Positions 51,591 through 59,835 of a stretch of 64,000 bases of DNA are shown here, piece by piece. Each line of letters begins with the position of its first letter. Within the stretch, counting starts at the first letter, position 1. The notes below the pieces were generated by a model that was not told where the DNA came from, ran no database searches, and saw nothing but the letters and a program-made list of their open reading frames with translations. Where the stretch lies: the NCBI GenBank assembly GCA_026388255.1, contig JAPLKC010000084.1:26419-90418 (forward strand), read 5' to 3'. The translations under genes and the position numbers were made by a program. Source of the DNA: Pseudomonadota bacterium. GTDB taxonomy: Bacteria; Desulfobacterota; Syntrophorhabdia; Syntrophorhabdales; Syntrophorhabdaceae.

Positions 51591-53360
51591 ATGAGGAGGG
51601 ATGTGAGAAATTTCAGGATTACCTTACCGCCCATGAGTATAAAATCAAGGCTTTTAATTTTCCTTGTTCCTTCGATACTTATTTTGTTCGGTATATCAAT
51701 AATTGCCAATCTTAAAATTACTGAGAAAACTGTCCTTGAGCATACGGGACATGAAGCGTATTATTCCGGACTTTCTCTTGTCAATGAAATGGAAATCTAT
51801 TTACAATCCTCACAAGAGATTGCCGAAGGCATGGCGCTTACACTTGAGGTTATTCCGGAGTTGGAGGATGTTTTTATTAAAAAGCTATTAAAGATTAATG
51901 TTGAACAAAATCCCTATATTTATGGGTCGACTATATCATTGTCTCCCGATGCGACCGGACTTGGAAATTATGCTCCTTATTATTATAGAAACGGAAAAGA
52001 GATCAAATATAAATCATTGAGTTCCCCGTATTACGACTACAAAAAATGGGATTGGTTCAGAATACCGATGGAGACGGGCAAAGGTTCATGGGGAGAGCCG
52101 TATTACGATGAAGGCGGTGGGAATATACATATGGTTACCTATTCTGTCCCGATTTTCAGGGCCGGCAGAAAGATAGGCGTTGCAACAGCGGATATCGGCC
52201 TTGATAATTTGATACAAAAGGTGCAATCGTTAAGAGTCGATAACTCCGGCTATGCCTTGCTTCTCAGCGATCACCATTACATTATTGCCCATCCGGACAA
52301 AAGACTTTTATTAAAGAAATTATCGCCTGACCGTACAGAAGGTTTTAAGAAAGGAGCTTTGAAAGAACTTTACGAGCTTATGAATGCAGAGGGGATAGTC
52401 TCTTCAACAATTATAGACCCTTTCACAGGTAAAGAGTCCTGGATTATTGCTATGCCCATAAAATCCGCCAAATGGACGCTTGGAATTGTTTATCCCTATA
52501 ATGAAATCTTGCGTCCTGTTTTTAACGTTCAGTATGTGCTGGGGGTCTTTTCTTTAGTGATTGCAGCGCTTATGGTTATTTTAATATTGTGGATATCTGC
52601 ATCGATTGCCTCCCCTGTCTCGAACCTTGTAAAACAGACAAGGCATTATGCTGAAGGCGACTTTGACTACAGACTGGACGAGGCCGGGGGTTTTAAGGAA
52701 ATCCAGGAACTCTCATATGCTTTCAATATTATGGGAGAGGCAATAGACAAGAAAATTGAAGAATTACGTGATACGCAGAAAGAAATCGTTTTTCGCCTTG
52801 CCCGTGCTGCCGAATATCGTGACAATGATACCGGCATGCACATAAAACGTATGAGCCATTATTGCGCCGTATTAGGGAGGGCATTCGGATTGAATGACGA
52901 GGAATGTGATATATTGCTTCATGCAAGCTCCATGCATGATATCGGTAAAATAGGTATTGCTGACGCTATACTTCTAAAAAAAGGGAAGCTTGAACCCGAT
53001 GAGTGGAGAACGATGCAAACTCACGTTCAAATTGGCGAAGTAATCCTGTCAGGCGGAAATTCAAGGTTAATTCAGATGGCACAGATTATTGCTTCGACTC
53101 ACCATGAACATTGGGATGGATCGGGCTATCCGAGAGGAATTAAGGGAGAAGAAATCCCGATAACCGGCAGGATTACCTGTATCTGTGATGTTTTTGACAG
53201 CCTTACATCGGAACGTCCTTATAAAAATGCCTGGACAGTCGAAGAGGCATTGAATGAAATTAAGATAAACAGCGGTAAAATATTTGACCCTTATATGGTT
53301 GAATTGTTTATACGTATATTGCCGGATATCATTGATATTAAGGATAAGTTTATCGGATAA
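51591..53360 (+). CDS. Membrane-bound dCache sensor with HAMP and HD-GYP domain
   Basis: A ~590-aa protein. An N-terminal membrane helix (about 15-40) and a second one (~325-350) enclose a ~280-residue periplasmic double-Cache domain (YYDYKKWDWFRIP, then YSVPIFRAGRKIGVATADIG). A HAMP segment follows (PVSNLVKQTRHYAEGDFDY). The C-terminal HD-GYP domain has HDIGKIGIADAIL and HHEHWDGSGYPRG, the residues for metal binding and the GYP motif, so it likely hydrolyses cyclic di-GMP. The start is uncertain: ATG at 51591, GTG at 51603 (AGGAGG 3 nt upstream) and TTG at 51549 are all in frame. Confidence 0.92.
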   Translation: MRRDVRNFRITLPPMSIKSRLLIFLVPSILILFGISIIANLKITEKTVLEHTGHEAYYSGLSLVNEMEIYLQSSQEIAEGMALTLEVIPELEDVFIKKLLKINVEQNPYIYGSTISLSPDATGLGNYAPYYYRNGKEIKYKSLSSPYYDYKKWDWFRIPMETGKGSWGEPYYDEGGGNIHMVTYSVPIFRAGRKIGVATADIGLDNLIQKVQSLRVDNSGYALLLSDHHYIIAHPDKRLLLKKLSPDRTEGFKKGALKELYELMNAEGIVSSTIIDPFTGKESWIIAMPIKSAKWTLGIVYPYNEILRPVFNVQYVLGVFSLVIAALMVILILWISASIASPVSNLVKQTRHYAEGDFDYRLDEAGGFKEIQELSYAFNIMGEAIDKKIEELRDTQKEIVFRLARAAEYRDNDTGMHIKRMSHYCAVLGRAFGLNDEECDILLHASSMHDIGKIGIADAILLKKGKLEPDEWRTMQTHVQIGEVILSGGNSRLIQMAQIIASTHHEHWDGSGYPRGIKGEEIPITGRITCICDVFDSLTSERPYKNAWTVEEALNEIKINSGKIFDPYMVELFIRILPDIIDIKDKFIG

Positions 53361-53373
53361 TATTACATTTGCC

Positions 53374-53402
53374 TTGACTTTGTGATCGTTATTTACTATA
53401 GT
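53374..53402 (+). promoter_or_regulatory. Sigma-70-type promoter of rplC
   Basis: TTGACT (53374-53379) and TATAGT (53397-53402) with a 17-bp spacer. It is 26 bp upstream of the rplC start codon, so the leader is short and rplC has its own promoter here. Confidence 0.7.
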
Positions 53403-53427
53403 TTTAGGCATTTTTGGAGGTGCATAT

Positions 53428-54081
53428 ATGGGAATTGGACTTCTCGGAAAAAAAATTGGAATGTCGCAGATATTCCTTGAAGATGGCAGTGTAGTGCCTG
53501 TTACGGTTATTAAGGCAGGTCCCTGCGTTGTAATTCAAAAGAAGACAGAGGACAAGGAAGGATATAATGCCCTCCAAGTTGGCTTTGATGAAATTACAAA
53601 GGCAAAGCTTGTTAAAAAGCCCCTGAAAGGACATTTCAGCAAAGCTAACGTATCTCCCATGTCATTTATCAGAGAATTCAGGATAAATGCAGAAGAGAGC
53701 GAAGCAAACGATCCTGGTTCGCAAATCATGATTGATATGTTTGAAAAAGGTGAGTATGTGGATGTTACGGGCACGTCAAAAGGAAAAGGTTTTGCAGGTG
53801 TAATGAAAAGGCATGGTTTTGCCGGTGCACCCGCTTCTCACGGTACACATGAATATTTCAGGCATGGCGGTTCCATCGGGCAAAATATGACCCCCGGCAG
53901 GACGATGAGGGGCATGAAGATGCCCGGGCATATGGGAAACAGAAGGGTTACCGTTCAAAATCTTAAGGTTGTGGAAGTAAGGGGCGATACGAATGTTCTT
54001 ATGATTGAAGGGGCTGTCCCGGGGCCAACCAACGGATACGTGATAATCAGGAAAGCGGTAAAAAAAGCAAAACAGTTTTGA
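53428..54081 (+). CDS. rplC: 50S ribosomal protein L3, stand-alone gene
   Basis: A 217-aa complete L3. It has the N-terminal LLGKKIGMSQIF, the VTVIKAGPCVVIQKK stretch, the tentacle loop HGGSIGQNMTPGRTMRGMKM (with the Gln that PrmB methylates) and the C-terminal GAVPGPTNGYVIIRKA. L3 is an early 50S assembly protein, normally inside the S10 operon before rplD. Here no rplD follows; instead a strong terminator lies 58 bp downstream. It has a good AGGTG-type site (GGAGGTG) and its own promoter. Confidence 0.95.
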   Translation: MGIGLLGKKIGMSQIFLEDGSVVPVTVIKAGPCVVIQKKTEDKEGYNALQVGFDEITKAKLVKKPLKGHFSKANVSPMSFIREFRINAEESEANDPGSQIMIDMFEKGEYVDVTGTSKGKGFAGVMKRHGFAGAPASHGTHEYFRHGGSIGQNMTPGRTMRGMKMPGHMGNRRVTVQNLKVVEVRGDTNVLMIEGAVPGPTNGYVIIRKAVKKAKQF

Positions 54082-54138
54082 TCAGAAGAGTTTTATAGCC
54101 TTGCTTCAGGGTAACTCTGTTTTAATTGAGGTTTTAGT

Positions 54139-54176
54139 AATTATCGCCCTGCAACTTCCGTTGCAGGGCGATAATT
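54139..54176 (+). terminator. Strong Rho-independent-type hairpin after rplC
   Basis: A 17-bp perfect stem (AATTATCGCCCTGCAAC paired with its complement) with a TTCC loop, followed by a short TTAT run. It separates rplC from the queD gene. Confidence 0.85.
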
Positions 54177-54224
54177 TTATCGGTTTCTATTGACAAGAAA
54201 GATCCCAAAATATAGATTATCTCC

Positions 54225-54593
54225 ATGTTTACTCTATGTGTGAAGGATACATTCTCTGCTGCTCACAGGATAGAAGACTATAACGGACAGTGCGAAGCGC
54301 TGCATGGCCATAATTTCCTGGTTGAGGTGCTGTTTACAGGAGAAAATCTGGGTAAAGGCGGGATGTTGGTAGATTTTAAAATCCTGAAAAACTATTTGAA
54401 AAATATCCTGGAGACCCTTGATCATCGTTATATAAACGAAATACCTTTTTTTATGGAGAGATCGGGCTCTTCCGAGTATTTATCTATGTATATATTTAAT
54501 GAATTAAAAAAACTGCTTAAAGAAAAAGAGATAACATTGAAAGAAGTAAGGGTATGGGAATCGGAGAAGACATATGCAGCATACTGCGAATAA
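54225..54593 (+). CDS. queD: 6-carboxytetrahydropterin synthase QueD (PTPS family)
   Basis: A 122-aa PTPS-fold enzyme of typical length. The zinc ligands are His14 (FSAAH), His27 and His29 (LHGHN), and the catalytic Cys23 is in GQCEALHGH. The DFKILKNYLKNILETLDHR motif follows. QueD turns dihydroneopterin triphosphate into 6-carboxytetrahydropterin for queuosine and other deazapurines. It overlaps folE2 by 20 bp, which supplies its substrate. A PTPS-III type pterin role cannot be excluded by sequence alone. Confidence 0.9.
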   Translation: MFTLCVKDTFSAAHRIEDYNGQCEALHGHNFLVEVLFTGENLGKGGMLVDFKILKNYLKNILETLDHRYINEIPFFMERSGSSEYLSMYIFNELKKLLKEKEITLKEVRVWESEKTYAAYCE

Positions 54594-55392
54594 AAACGGT
54601 ATGATTGATGTTCAGAACATGTATGATTTCCGCCAGATTGAGATCGACAAGGTCGGCGTAAAGAATGTAAAATACCCGATTGTAGTGCTTGACAAGGCAA
54701 ACGGTTTTCAGCATACAATTGCTACAATAGATATGTATGTTAATCTTCCACATAATTACAAAGGTACACACATGAGCAGGTTTGTCGAAATCCTGCACGA
54801 AAACAAAAGTATGATAAATATGAAAAATTTCCCCGGTATCTTAAGGGAGATGAAAGACCGGCTGAACGCGGAAGCCGCACATCTTGTAGTGAGATTCCCT
54901 TATTTTGTTAAAAAAGAGGCCCCTGTTACAAAGACCCAGGGTTATCTTGAATATCAATGTGGTTTTGTCGGGCATATGGACGGTTCCGGGGAGATGAAGG
55001 AGTTTATAGTTTCAGCCTCTGTTCCTGTGAATACGCTCTGTCCCTGTTCGCAGGAAATAAGTGAATATGGAGCTCATAACCAGAGGGGCATTGTAAAGAC
55101 AGATGTCAGGTTCAGGAGGTTTTTCTGGCTGGAGGATTTGATAAATATTATTGAGAGAAGTGCAAGTAGCGATATATATTCAATACTGAAAAGGGAGGAC
55201 GAAAAATTTGTAACGGAAAAGGCTTTTGCCAACCCGAAATTTGTGGAGGATGTTGTAAGGGGTATTGCCCAAATACTGGAAAACGATGGAAATTTTACAT
55301 GGTTTTCCATTGAAGCGGAAAATTTTGAGAGCATCCATAACCACAGTGCCTACGCGTGTCTTGAAAGAAAAAGCAAAGGAGGGAGTATATGA
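54574..55392 (+). CDS. folE2: GTP cyclohydrolase IB (FolE2)
   Basis: A 272-aa enzyme of the FolE2/MptA type. It has NMYDFRQIEIDKVGVKNV at the N-terminus, the substrate and metal motif VPVNTLCPCSQEISEYGAHN and the C-terminal ENFESIHNHSAYA. It converts GTP to dihydroneopterin triphosphate, the first step to folate and queuosine, using Mn or Fe rather than strict zinc. It overlaps queD by 20 bp and the following lipoprotein gene by 4 bp, so all three form an operon. Confidence 0.94.
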   Translation: MQHTANKNGMIDVQNMYDFRQIEIDKVGVKNVKYPIVVLDKANGFQHTIATIDMYVNLPHNYKGTHMSRFVEILHENKSMINMKNFPGILREMKDRLNAEAAHLVVRFPYFVKKEAPVTKTQGYLEYQCGFVGHMDGSGEMKEFIVSASVPVNTLCPCSQEISEYGAHNQRGIVKTDVRFRRFFWLEDLINIIERSASSDIYSILKREDEKFVTEKAFANPKFVEDVVRGIAQILENDGNFTWFSIEAENFESIHNHSAYACLERKSKGGSI

Positions 55393-55868
55393 GGAAGATT
55401 GTTGTAGTGTTTTTTATAGTGTTGCTGTTTTTCTCGGGGTGTACATATTTTCAGAAGCCGGTTAAAGATGAAACGCCGCAGTCCGGACAGGACGCCTTAA
55501 ACCAGACTTTTTACGGGTTTCCTGATATTCCTCTGCCAACGGAGCTGAAATTTGTAAGGGAAAAGAGCTTTATATATGAAACCGCTAACCTGAGGGCAGG
55601 GGTGATGTACCTTAACGGTAATGTTGATCTGCAATCACTTGAAAATTATTTCAAGATTAATATGATTAAGAACGGCTGGAAGTTTGTCAACAGTTTCAAA
55701 TTCAGAGATATAGCCCTGAACTTTGTGAAGGACGATAAAACGTGCAATATCAAGATGGTAAAAGACAGCTTTAACGCAGAAGTGGAAATATGGGTTGGTC
55801 CTGCTTCTTCCAACGATAAGGGGTCTGCGTACAAAGGAAATGATTTAAAATCGATAAATAAAGATTAA
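55389..55868 (+). CDS. Putative lipoprotein of unknown function
   Basis: A 159-aa protein with a lipoprotein signal peptide: hydrophobic h-region then LFFSGC (lipidation Cys ~18). The mature part has a pattern IPLPTELKF...SFIYETANLRAGVMYLNG...NMIKNGWKFVNSF, which I believe occurs in other Desulfobacterota lipoproteins. Function unknown, envelope location likely. It overlaps folE2 by 4 bp, although a role in folate/queuosine metabolism is not implied. Confidence 0.8.
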   Translation: MRKIVVVFFIVLLFFSGCTYFQKPVKDETPQSGQDALNQTFYGFPDIPLPTELKFVREKSFIYETANLRAGVMYLNGNVDLQSLENYFKINMIKNGWKFVNSFKFRDIALNFVKDDKTCNIKMVKDSFNAEVEIWVGPASSNDKGSAYKGNDLKSINKD

Positions 55869-55903
55869 TGATATCGGGGGTATCTTGAAGCTGCATATAC
55901 TTG

Positions 55904-56059
55904 ATTCCAATTTTAAATCAAGATGCAATGAACTACCCCGCTGTAACTTGCGGGGCAATCAAGGCGGCAAGAAAGAGGCGACGTAGTCGTAATACACAAT
56001 ACATCGAGGAGACTGATGACGAAGCCAACGAAGATAGCGCTTTGATTTAGAATTGGAAT
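55904..56059. repeat. MITE-like element with 18-bp inverted ends
   Basis: ATTCCAATTTTAAATCAA (55904-55921) and its complement at 56042-56059 match at 17 of 18 positions. Inside is a hairpin CCCCGC-TGTAACTT-GCGGGG (55936-55955). The interior shows no coding sequence. It fits a miniature inverted-repeat element or an internally deleted insertion sequence; the GC hairpin could serve as a terminator for the upstream operon. Confidence 0.65.
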
Positions 56060-56085
56060 AAGATTGCCCCCGATTTTCCATCCTA

Positions 56086-56811
56086 ATGTGGAATTTTAGA
56101 AAAATTGATTTAATAAGAGCGGTATCAGCGCAAAAATATATTGCCTTTACAGGTTCCGGCGGCAAAACGAGTCTCATGGAGTACATTGGCGGCGAATTTC
56201 TCAAGCAGGGCCGTACTGTAGCAATTACGACGACAACAAAGATTTTTGCAAAAAAGCCTTATCTATTGCTTGAAGAAAGTTCTGATGCACTATCGGGCAT
56301 TCCTTTTATAAGAGTTGGTAAGAATATTAAAAACGGAAAGCTTACGGCAGTAAGGTTTGAAGATATTGAAATGCTTGGCAACGTATACGACGTTGTTCTT
56401 ATTGAGGCAGACGGAGCGAAGGGTATGCCCATCAAGTTTCCGGCGAGCCATGAGCCTGTCATACCGCCTTTTTGTGAAAAAGTTATTGTTTTATGTGGAC
56501 TTGATGCGTTTTACATGAGGGTTAACGAAATGGTATTCAGGTGGAAGCTCTTTTGCGAAGCAACCGGGATAACCGGTGATACCCTGATTACCCGGCAGGT
56601 TTTTCTGCGGTTTTTTGCCGGTGATGCCCTTTTAAAAGGTGTTGATATTGAAAAATGTATGATTGTTTTAAATAAATACGATGCTTTGGGCGCAAGGAAA
56701 GAAGCCACTGAAACAGGAAAGGAGATAATTGCCCAAACAGGTGTTAAGGAGTTGATAATATCGAGCATCTTATTCAAGGTTTTTTATGAAATTGAAGTCT
56801 TTAATCCGTAG
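56086..56811 (+). CDS. yqeC: YqeC-family protein (selenium-dependent hydroxylase maturation)
   Basis: A 241-aa protein of the YqeC family. It has the N-terminal P-loop-like FTGSGGKTSLMEYI, TTTTKIF, the VLIEADGAKGMPIKFPASHE motif and LNKYDALG in the C-terminal part. YqeC has been implicated in the maturation of selenium-containing molybdenum hydroxylases, together with YqeB and XdhC/Q-type proteins. Those partners are not in the window. Its presence, with the hydroxylase operon at 38.99-47.83 kb, supports a selenium-type enzyme. The ATG at 56086 has no strong ribosome binding site. Confidence 0.85.
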   Translation: MWNFRKIDLIRAVSAQKYIAFTGSGGKTSLMEYIGGEFLKQGRTVAITTTTKIFAKKPYLLLEESSDALSGIPFIRVGKNIKNGKLTAVRFEDIEMLGNVYDVVLIEADGAKGMPIKFPASHEPVIPPFCEKVIVLCGLDAFYMRVNEMVFRWKLFCEATGITGDTLITRQVFLRFFAGDALLKGVDIEKCMIVLNKYDALGARKEATETGKEIIAQTGVKELIISSILFKVFYEIEVFNP

Positions 56812-56908
56812 CTTATAACTGATAGTTTTACCGGGAGCCACAAGCCGTAAACCATGAAGCATACGATTTAGCTTGATTTTTATGAGGAGATTCATTTAAC
56901 TATCCCAT

Positions 56909-57130
56909 ATGGAAGTAGACAGCAAAAGCAAAATATTATCGCCTACCCTTGCGGACATTTACCTTGAGCAGGGCTATATCGAAAAAGCGATAGAGTTATA
57001 TGAAAGGCTTTTCAAGAGGGAGCCCGAAAACGAATTTTACAGAAAACGTATCATTGCTTTAAAAAGGGAATTGAAAGAGCGTCGCAGCTTACCGGGATTT
57101 AAGAGAATTTTAAGAAAGAAGCTGTGGTAG
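56909..57130 (+). CDS. Short TPR-motif protein
   Basis: A 73-aa protein with one TPR-like helical pair (TLADIYLEQGYIEKAIELYE, then RLFKREPENEFYRKRIIALK) and a basic C-terminus. Likely a small adaptor. It precedes the Xaa-Pro peptidase gene by 7 bp and probably shares its transcript. A similar small TPR protein upstream of pepQ-type genes might be a lineage feature, but this is inference. Confidence 0.75.
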   Translation: MEVDSKSKILSPTLADIYLEQGYIEKAIELYERLFKREPENEFYRKRIIALKRELKERRSLPGFKRILRKKLW

Positions 57131-57137
57131 ATACATT

Positions 57138-58211
57138 ATGAGAGAAAACAGGATCGAAAAAGTTCATAATTTAATTTACGAAAAAGATTTAGACGCATGC
57201 GTCATAAGAGGTATGGATAACATATTTTACCTCACGGGGTTCAAGGGATCCGAAGGCACCCTTGTTATTACGAAAGGCGATGTATTACTTATCACGGATT
57301 TCAGATATGTTACCTATGCAAATGAAGTAACAAAGGATGTAAAAATAGTAGAGCTTATGAGCAAGAAAAACGTGCTTTCAGAGATATGCGAGAAATATGT
57401 GATCAGGCGTATGGGATTCGATAGCTATCATACTATGTATAAAATATATAGTATGTGGAAAGATACTATCACTAACACTGAATTTATTCCTCTGGAAAAT
57501 GAAATTGAGGAAATAAGACAATGCAAGGACCCTGAAGAAATTGATGCAATAATAAAAGCCGTTGATATTTCAACGAATGCATTTATAGAGGTTTTTGAAA
57601 AAATTTGCTCTGACAAAACGGAGAAAGAGATTGCCGATGAACTTGAATATACGATGAGGCGAATGGGAGCAGATTGCCCTTCTTTTGATACTATCGTGGC
57701 TTCAGGCGCAAGGGCGGCCCTTCCACATGCTGTTCCGACAAACAAGAAGATAAAGGAAGGGGAAACGATCATCATAGATTTCGGCTCATGTGTAGATGGC
57801 TATTGCAGCGATGAGACCTGTACGATATTAATAGGGCAGGTTAATGGAAAAATTAAAGAGATTTTCAAAATAGTTAATGATGCACGGGAACTTGGAATTG
57901 AAAAGGCGAGAGCCGGAATGTCTACCAAGGATCTGGATATGATTGTCAGAGGCGTTATAGATGATGCAGGCTATGGGAAATTTTTTGGGCATGGTGTAGG
58001 TCACGGCGTCGGAGTTGCCGTTCATGAAGCCCCTTCTATTAACAGCACAGGAGAAGGGATACTGGAAGAAAATATGGTGATTACAATTGAGCCGGGTATT
58101 TATTTACCTGCACTGGGTGGTGTCAGGCTTGAAGATATGCTCCTTATTACAGACAATGGAACCAAGGTGCTCACACATATCAGGAAGGATATGCTGCAAA
58201 TTAGTATATAG
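57138..58211 (+). CDS. M24-family Xaa-Pro peptidase
   Basis: A 357-aa peptidase of the aminopeptidase P/prolidase family. An N-terminal creatinase-like domain (1-125) precedes the pita-bread domain with metal ligands in IIIDFGSCVDGYCSDETC (two Asp), FFGHGVGHGVGV (His), ITIEPGIYLP (Glu) and GVRLED (Glu). It removes or splits residues before proline in short peptides, in the cytoplasm. In many bacteria it sits directly before efp, as here. Confidence 0.94.
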   Translation: MRENRIEKVHNLIYEKDLDACVIRGMDNIFYLTGFKGSEGTLVITKGDVLLITDFRYVTYANEVTKDVKIVELMSKKNVLSEICEKYVIRRMGFDSYHTMYKIYSMWKDTITNTEFIPLENEIEEIRQCKDPEEIDAIIKAVDISTNAFIEVFEKICSDKTEKEIADELEYTMRRMGADCPSFDTIVASGARAALPHAVPTNKKIKEGETIIIDFGSCVDGYCSDETCTILIGQVNGKIKEIFKIVNDARELGIEKARAGMSTKDLDMIVRGVIDDAGYGKFFGHGVGHGVGVAVHEAPSINSTGEGILEENMVITIEPGIYLPALGGVRLEDMLLITDNGTKVLTHIRKDMLQISI

Positions 58212-58214
58212 TTA

Positions 58215-58313
58215 ATAGTGAACAGCGAATAGCTATAAAGGCAGTGAATAAATAGTCATTAGTGAATAGTGAATATTTTTCACTAACTACTATTCACTAA
58301 TGACTATTCACTG
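58215..58313. repeat. AGTGAATAGTGA repeat cluster, copy C, with long hairpin before efp
   Basis: CAGTGAATAAATAGTCATTA and following bases (58242-58270) pair with 58289-58313; the arms differ by a 4-nt insertion. The repeat starts right after the peptidase stop and ends 18 nt before the efp start, so it lies within the transcribed leader of efp. Confidence 0.8.
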
Positions 58314-58331
58314 TATTAACGGGAGGTTTTA

Positions 58332-58895
58332 ATGTTTGCTTCAACAGCAGAGTTCAGAAAAGGGTTAAGGATTCTAATGGATAATGAGCCATTTGTTATA
58401 GTTGAGTTCCAGCATGTAAAACCTGGCAAGGGAGGCGCATTTGTCAGAACACGAATAAAAAGCCTTATCAGCGGGAATGTGCTTGACAGGACTTTTCGCT
58501 CCGGAGATAAGGTTGAGTTGCCCGAACTGGAAGAAAAGGATATGCAGTTCCTCTATAAAGAGAGCGACAAATACTATTTTATGGATACGAATACCTATGA
58601 TCAGTTATTCATCGATGAGGAGCAACTGGGTGATGCAAAAAATTATCTCAAAGAGGGACTGGTAATTGAAGTCCTCATATATCAGGGCAGAACAATCGGC
58701 GTGGAGATTCAGAACTTTGTAAGCCTTTTGATAACCAGTACAGAACCCGGTGCAAAAGGGGATACCGCTCAGAATGCAACAAAACCTGCATTGCTTGAGA
58801 CAGGTTATACGATCCAGGTCCCGCTTTTTGTGGACGAAGGCGATGTGGTAAAGATAGATACGAGAAATGGTCAATATATAGAAAGGGTAAAATAG
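58332..58895 (+). CDS. efp: Elongation factor P
   Basis: A 187-aa EF-P with three beta-barrel domains. The modification-loop lysine is Lys33 in HVKPGKGGAF (the K34 of E. coli), compatible with lysylation-type activation. C-terminal signature YTIQVPLFVDEGDVVKIDT. EF-P relieves ribosome stalling at polyproline stretches. The ATG follows a GGGAGG site. No epmA/epmB genes are in the window. Confidence 0.96.
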   Translation: MFASTAEFRKGLRILMDNEPFVIVEFQHVKPGKGGAFVRTRIKSLISGNVLDRTFRSGDKVELPELEEKDMQFLYKESDKYYFMDTNTYDQLFIDEEQLGDAKNYLKEGLVIEVLIYQGRTIGVEIQNFVSLLITSTEPGAKGDTAQNATKPALLETGYTIQVPLFVDEGDVVKIDTRNGQYIERVK

Positions 58896-59211
58896 TTTCC
58901 GTCCGGAAAGGGTCCTTTTCCGCCCTGGCAGCGTCAATCTGTGGTTTTGCTTGTGCGACGTACATTTTGCACGCCTTCGCGCAATTCCTTGATTTTCTTA
59001 CCAGAACGAAAAAATCCTCCTTTCCTATTCGGAAACATTTAGTTTCTCATCTGGAGTTTCAGGATGGAAACTGAATATATCTGAGTTTAGCAGCTCGCAC
59101 GGGGAGCGAGAAGAGGTGTTGATGGAGAAATTACAAATTGTCCCGCGCTGGGTGGGATTAAACCGTACAAATTTGAAATGTCTGCCGAAGGCAGGCCGGT
59201 AAAGGAAATAC
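58896..59211. other. Intergenic region between efp and tmk
   Basis: 316 bp without a convincing gene. Small minus-strand frames (58675-58965; 59025-59249) overlap efp or tmk and lack ribosome binding sites. Two parts look repeat-derived: 58905-59010 and 59085-59205, the latter with AGCAGCTCGCACGGGGAGCG. I cannot assign either. Confidence 0.35.
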
Positions 59212-59835
59212 ATGCTGATAACGTTTGAAGGAGTAGATGGTAGCGGCAAGACAACCCAGGTAGATCTTCTGTATAATTATCTTATGGATAAAGGGTACAA
59301 AACGTTAAAAACACGGGAACCCGGAGGTACTGCCTTCGGTGAGGCTTTGAGAAAGTCTCTCTTGCAGCATGATATCCATGTGTTCCCGCTTTCAGAGCTT
59401 CTTGTGCTTATGGCCATGAGAGCCCAGCACGTGGAGGAGCTGATCGGGCCGGCTCTTCAGGATGGAAAGATCGTTATATGTGACAGGTTTACTGATGCAA
59501 CGTATGCATATCAAGGGTATGGAAGGGGCATGGACCAGGGGATTATCCTGACCCTGAACAGACTTGTTACAAAAGGGATAAGACCAAACCTTACGGTACT
59601 TCTCGATTGTAAGGTTGAGGAAGGATTTAAGAGAAAGGTGGAACGAGATTTTTTGATGGATCGGTTTGAAAAAGAAGCGCTTTCTTTTCACAATAAAGTT
59701 AAAGCAGCATATGCTAAGCTTTCAGAAGAAGAGCCCGAGAGATTTTTTGTAGTCAACGGCAGCGCAGAGGTTGAAGAGGTGCAAAAAAAGATAAGGGATA
59801 AAGTAGGAAAACTTTTAAAAAGTTATGGGATTTAA
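59212..59835 (+). CDS. tmk: Thymidylate kinase
   Basis: A 207-aa P-loop kinase of normal length. It has FEGVDGSGKTTQVDLL (P-loop 4-17), TREPGGTAFGE with the DR/E motif and CDRFTDATYAYQGYGRG. It phosphorylates dTMP to dTDP. It overlaps holB by 11 bp, the widespread tmk-holB pair. Confidence 0.96.
   Translation: MLITFEGVDGSGKTTQVDLLYNYLMDKGYKTLKTREPGGTAFGEALRKSLLQHDIHVFPLSELLVLMAMRAQHVEELIGPALQDGKIVICDRFTDATYAYQGYGRGMDQGIILTLNRLVTKGIRPNLTVLLDCKVEEGFKRKVERDFLMDRFEKEALSFHNKVKAAYAKLSEEEPERFFVVNGSAEVEEVQKKIRDKVGKLLKSYGI

Noticed and set aside
58675..59249. Minus-strand frames between efp and tmk
   Set aside because: They overlap efp or tmk coding sequence and lack start signals.
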